From the NCBI GenBank assembly GCA_029939635.1, contig JAOZSN010000044.1, positions 1 to 16,971 of the forward strand: 16,971 nt of DNA. Reading direction: 5' to 3'. The translations under genes and the position numbers were made by a program. This DNA comes from Deltaproteobacteria bacterium. Its GTDB lineage: Bacteria > Desulfobacterota > Desulfobulbia > Desulfobulbales > SURF-16. The notes below the pieces were generated by a model, which saw only the letters and a program-made list of their open reading frames with translations, ran no database searches and was not told the origin of the DNA. Below are positions 14,306 to 16,971 of the stretch, piece after piece (positions within the stretch are counted from its first letter, which is position 1; each line of letters starts with the position of its first letter).

Positions 14306-14422
14306 GAATATCGAGGTCACCAGAAATATCGAATGTCGAAGGAGATATGCTCAGACCTCGAGTATTCTTTGTTTTATTAAGATAATATCCTCCCTGTATC
14401 ATTGGATATTCCTGGTGACCTC
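14306..14422 (+). repeat. Two overlapping, mutually exclusive hairpins between kinase and regulator genes
   Basis: Arm 14313-14335 pairs with 14400-14422 (21 of 23 positions; the core GAGGTCACCAG is perfect). The overlapping segment 14306-14318 can instead pair with 14354-14367 (13 pairs, one bulged G), and this shorter stem is followed by the T-rich run TTTGTTTTATT. The shared bases GAGGTC (14313-14318) cannot be in both stems. The words AATATCGA and TCGAA recur inside. The shorter stem may be a leaky terminator for the kinase transcript. Confidence 0.65.
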
Positions 14423-14508
14423 TGCGGTTCGTTGTTTATGTGTTTCACAAGCGAGAATGCGGATAAAATGCTGCTTATGCTAACAACAATATCTATGGGG
14501 ATATAAAA

Positions 14509-15165
14509 ATGGAACCATGTCGGGTTGTCCTTGCTGATGATCATGTCCTGATCAGGCATGGAATCAAAAAAATAATCGAATCAGAGTCCTCCATGGCTGT
14601 GATTGGCCAAGTGAGCGATGGTCTTGAGCTCCTTGATTTTATAAAACGTATTACCCCTGATATTATTCTTCTTGATATCTCCATGCCTAACCTGCGTGGT
14701 ATTGAGGCTATTGGCGAGGCCAAGAAGATCTGTCCGGACGTCAAGATTATCATTCTTACCATGCATAAGAGCAAGCAGTATCTCTGCCATGCCTTGGCCG
14801 CTGGGGCGGATGGCTATGTTCTTAAAGAAGATTCAGACACCGAACTGCTCACCGCCATTGAAAAGGCCGTTTCCGGGGATCTCTTTATCTCTCCGGGCTT
14901 AGCCGATGAATTGCGTGATGATGAGATCAGAGACTGTCAGGCCAGTAAGGGTATTCCTTCTGATTCATTGACCCCCAGAGAGCGCCAGGTCTTGAAGCTG
15001 GTAGCTGAAGGCCATACCAGTCGAGACATTGCAGAATTACTCTCCATCTCCACCCGTACTGTTGAGCACCATCGTGCTAATCTACTCAAAAAACTGGCTA
15101 TCAATAATACCGCTGATCTTATTAAATACGCCATTCAGAAGGGCTATGTTTTGCCGACGCCATGA
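14509..15165 (+). CDS. NarL/FixJ-family response regulator
   Basis: A 218-residue cytosolic transcription factor. The receiver domain (about 4-120) has the acidic pair D10/D11, the phospho-acceptor D56 in IILLDISMP, a T in IILTMHKS and the conserved lysine in YVLKED. The LuxR-type helix-turn-helix (about 153-212) has LTPRERQVLKLVAEGHTSRDIA and the TRTVEHHRANLLKKL recognition region; these are quoted as LTPRERQVL and TRTVEHHRANL. GGGGA at 14497-14501 supports ATG 14509. It lies 211 bases after the kinase gene and is almost certainly its partner. That gap holds the double hairpin, so regulator levels may be set separately from the kinase. Targets are unknown; HisKA_3 kinases pair with this family. 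Confidence 0.95.
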   Translation: MEPCRVVLADDHVLIRHGIKKIIESESSMAVIGQVSDGLELLDFIKRITPDIILLDISMPNLRGIEAIGEAKKICPDVKIIILTMHKSKQYLCHALAAGADGYVLKEDSDTELLTAIEKAVSGDLFISPGLADELRDDEIRDCQASKGIPSDSLTPRERQVLKLVAEGHTSRDIAELLSISTRTVEHHRANLLKKLAINNTADLIKYAIQKGYVLPTP

Positions 15166-15648
15166 TTGGTGTTTGTTTTTATTTGTCTACCTATCTTTTC
15201 GATGGGGCTATGTGAGGCTGTTTTCGTTAAATTTTAATCATTACAGTATGTTGTCTGGTTGACCCCTTTTATGGCAGTTTTCTTTTCGAGAAATGGGATA
15301 ATTTCCTGATCATATGGGTAGGTACTCTTATCTCCTTGATTCTAGTTACTCATTGGCCTGTCTGTTAATTTCTGCCACATATTTCTTTACAAGTAGCACA
15401 TAGTGTGCTTTTCTATTCAGGTCTCTACCATATTTGGTATGGACGTCATGTGGGGGTATATTTGGTATCCCTTTCACTGTATCAAGTGCTTTCAGCGCCT
15501 GTTCTATCGGTAAAATAATTTTTTAATACGTCGTTTATAGCCAAAAGTACTGTCGGCAATTTTCCCGTTTCCATTTCTTTCAAAAATGGACGATGGTTGC
15601 CACTGTTTCCATCTCATACGTTTTGATCTCGTTCAAGGAGAACCCCCC
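15166..15648. other. 483-base region between response regulator and nrdJ
   Basis: It holds the decayed minus-strand frame at 15346-15617. Positions 15166-15345 show no ORF and no clear terminator. I looked for a cobalamin riboswitch (B12-box) and for the 16-bp NrdR box before nrdJ and saw neither. The only strong dyad is AGCACATAGTGTGCT (15395-15409), which falls inside the protein-like frame. No convincing promoter was found. Confidence 0.5.
15346..15617 (-). pseudogene. Frameshifted remnant of an unrecognised small gene
   Basis: From 15522 down to the TAA at 15346-15348 the minus strand reads 58 codons with clear protein character, including EQALKALDTVKGIPNIPP and NRKAHYVLLVKKYVAE. There is no ATG: an in-frame TAA (15523-15525) sits within a run of six A (15519-15524, T on plus). 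Removing one base from that run joins it to an upstream frame with ATG at 15574 (METGKLPTVLLAINDVLK), giving about 76 residues. Another upstream frame, ATG 15617, also reads plausibly (SIFERNGNGKIAD) and ends at 15504. I do not recognise the product. It may be a mobile-element leftover. Confidence 0.4.
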
Positions 15649-16971
15649 ATGTCAAAAAAGATGTCTGCCTTGGTTGTCCCGGCTCATGCGCCAGAGCCAG
15701 TTTTTGCTGATAATGCCATAAGTGTCCTAGAGAGACGCTATCTTATTAAGGATGAAAAGGGAGCTGTTCTTGAAGGCCCCAGGGATATGTTGTGGCGGGT
15801 AGCAAGCACCATCGCTGCAGCGGATACCGCCTTTGATCCTGCTGCAGATATTGACCGCCTGGCCATGGATTTTTATACCATGATGGCGGAGTTTGATTTT
15901 ATGCCTAACTCGCCTACCCTGATGAATGCAGGCCGCAAATTAGGTCAGCTCTCTGCCTGTTTTGTGCTGCCAGTTGAGGATTCCATGGAGTCTATCTTTG
16001 AGGCCGTGAAACAGACGGCCTTAATCCACAAGAGTGGTGGTGGTACGGGCTTTTCCTTTTCGCGCATTCGGCCCCATCGAGATATTGTCCATTCCACCAA
16101 GGGGGTCTCTTCTGGGCCCATCTCCTTTATGTCTGTTTTTGATGTTGCCACCGAAACCATTAAGCAGGGTGGTACCAGGAGAGGTGCCAATATGGCCATG
16201 TTACGGGTTGATCATCCTGATATCATGGACTTTATCAATGTGAAGTCAGACCTTTCCAGGCTCAATAATTTTAATATTTCTGTTGCCGTCACCGACCGCT
16301 TCATGGATGCCCTGGAAAATAATGATGATTACGAGATCATCAACCCCCGCAATAATGAGGTGGTGACCACCAAGAGTGCTACTAAGGTTTTTAAACAGAT
16401 TGTCCATCAGGCCTGGTTTTCAGGGGAGCCAGGGATTGTTTTTATTGACCGGATGAACGCTGAAAATCCGACTCCTGCCGTGGGAGATATCGAGTCCACC
16501 AATCCATGTGGTGAGCAGCCCCTGCTGCCCCATGAATCGTGTAATCTTGGCTCTATAAATCTGTCTAATATGGTGGTTGATGGTGAGCTTGATTATGACA
16601 AGCTGACTGATGTGGTGACCAAGGCCGTTCATTTCCTTGATAACGTGGTGGATATCAATAATTATCCATTGCCAGAGATTGAAAAAATGACCAAGGCCAA
16701 CCGTAAGATCGGTCTTGGTGTTATGGGCTTTGCTGACATGCTTATCAAGCTTGGCCATGCCTACTCCTCAGAGCAGGGAGTGGAAACCGCTGAGAAGGTG
16801 ATGAAATTTGTTAATGATACTGCCTTTGCCGCCTCTGTCGATCTTGGTCGACAACGAGGTGCCTTTCCCAATTTTCCTGAGAGTATCTACGGTCAGCGAG
16901 ATCCTTCCACGCCGGTGAGAAATGCCACCAGGACCACCATCGCTCCCACGGGCACCATCTCCATTCTGGCG
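15649..16971 (+). CDS. nrdJ: Adenosylcobalamin-dependent (class II) ribonucleotide reductase, 5' part
   Basis: NrdJ makes deoxyribonucleotides using B12 as radical source and works with or without oxygen. The window holds 441 codons with no stop, so the C-terminus is missing. Visible features: no N-terminal ATP-cone; C104 in LSACFVLP; the HKSGGGTGFSFSRIRP block; the active-site set N285, C287 and E289 in NPCGEQP; C298 in ESCNLGSINL, the partner of C104 for substrate reduction; the KIGLGVMGFADML block; and TIAPTGTIS at the window end. ATG 15649 has a perfect AAGGAG (15635-15640) at 8 bases. No nrdA/nrdB partner is nearby, as expected for class II. Confidence 0.95.
   Translation, partial: MSKKMSALVVPAHAPEPVFADNAISVLERRYLIKDEKGAVLEGPRDMLWRVASTIAAADTAFDPAADIDRLAMDFYTMMAEFDFMPNSPTLMNAGRKLGQLSACFVLPVEDSMESIFEAVKQTALIHKSGGGTGFSFSRIRPHRDIVHSTKGVSSGPISFMSVFDVATETIKQGGTRRGANMAMLRVDHPDIMDFINVKSDLSRLNNFNISVAVTDRFMDALENNDDYEIINPRNNEVVTTKSATKVFKQIVHQAWFSGEPGIVFIDRMNAENPTPAVGDIESTNPCGEQPLLPHESCNLGSINLSNMVVDGELDYDKLTDVVTKAVHFLDNVVDINNYPLPEIEKMTKANRKIGLGVMGFADMLIKLGHAYSSEQGVETAEKVMKFVNDTAFAASVDLGRQRGAFPNFPESIYGQRDPSTPVRNATRTTIAPTGTISILA

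Noticed and set aside
14313..14422. Classical transcription attenuator for the response regulator
   Set aside because: The competing arm lies downstream of the T-rich run, so it cannot prevent termination at the shorter stem as the polymerase passes.
15166..15648. Cobalamin riboswitch or NrdR box controlling nrdJ
   Set aside because: No B12-box-like sequence is seen. The dyad AGCACATAGTGTGCT does not fit the NrdR box well and lies inside the protein-like minus-strand frame.

Overview
This window looks like chromosomal housekeeping DNA from a mesophilic or psychrophilic Gram-negative bacterium. A Desulfobacterota-type sulfate reducer such as the Desulfotalea group is my best guess. That guess rests on gene content and style, not on a search: moderate GC, a MutL that carries its own endonuclease motif, a class II (B12-dependent) ribonucleotide reductase, a geranylgeranyl-reductase-family flavoprotein, and a spore-photoproduct-lyase-like radical SAM protein without other sporulation genes. 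I see no phage, CRISPR array, rRNA or tRNA.

Layout. Positions 1-281 hold short GTTTAC-type repeats and a possible 31-residue signal-peptide-like ORF. A minus-strand GGR-family oxidoreductase (282-1304) is divergent from a plus-strand run: M23 peptidase (1528-2892), mutL (3010-4887), purC (5020-5910) and a DUF2279 envelope protein (5981-6829). A convergent minus-strand block follows: a zinc-finger-less DnaJ (6856-7788), ssb (8017-8433), an SPL-like radical SAM protein (8545-9684), and a hotdog thioesterase (9681-10151) that overlaps the SPL gene by 4 bases. A 638-base gene-free stretch (10152-10789) holds a sigma-54-like site, a perfect hairpin and a 126-bp element with 16-bp terminal inverted repeats. 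Next on the plus strand come prfC (start corrected to 10790), a sensor histidine kinase with a substrate-binding-protein sensor (start corrected to 12393) and a NarL-type response regulator (14509-15165). A 483-base stretch with a decayed minus-strand gene precedes the 5' part of nrdJ, which runs off the window.

Genes acting together. The kinase and regulator form a NarL/DegS-type two-component system, and prfC probably shares the kinase transcript. MutL, SSB and perhaps the SPL-like enzyme belong to DNA maintenance, PurC and NrdJ to nucleotide supply. The thioesterase and SPL-like genes are translationally coupled.

The most unusual thing is not a protein. Almost every plus-strand junction carries a short-word repeat, often phased at 7 or 9 bases and folded into an inverted repeat: GTTTAC words at 15-107, AACTGRT heptamers at 2894-2993, ACAGGAT words at 4897-4982, AGGTGTC heptamers at 5915-5931 and ATATCGA words at 14306-14422. 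The words differ but the architecture is the same. The mutL example also places the Shine-Dalgarno sequence in the loop of a perfect hairpin directly against a TTG start codon.
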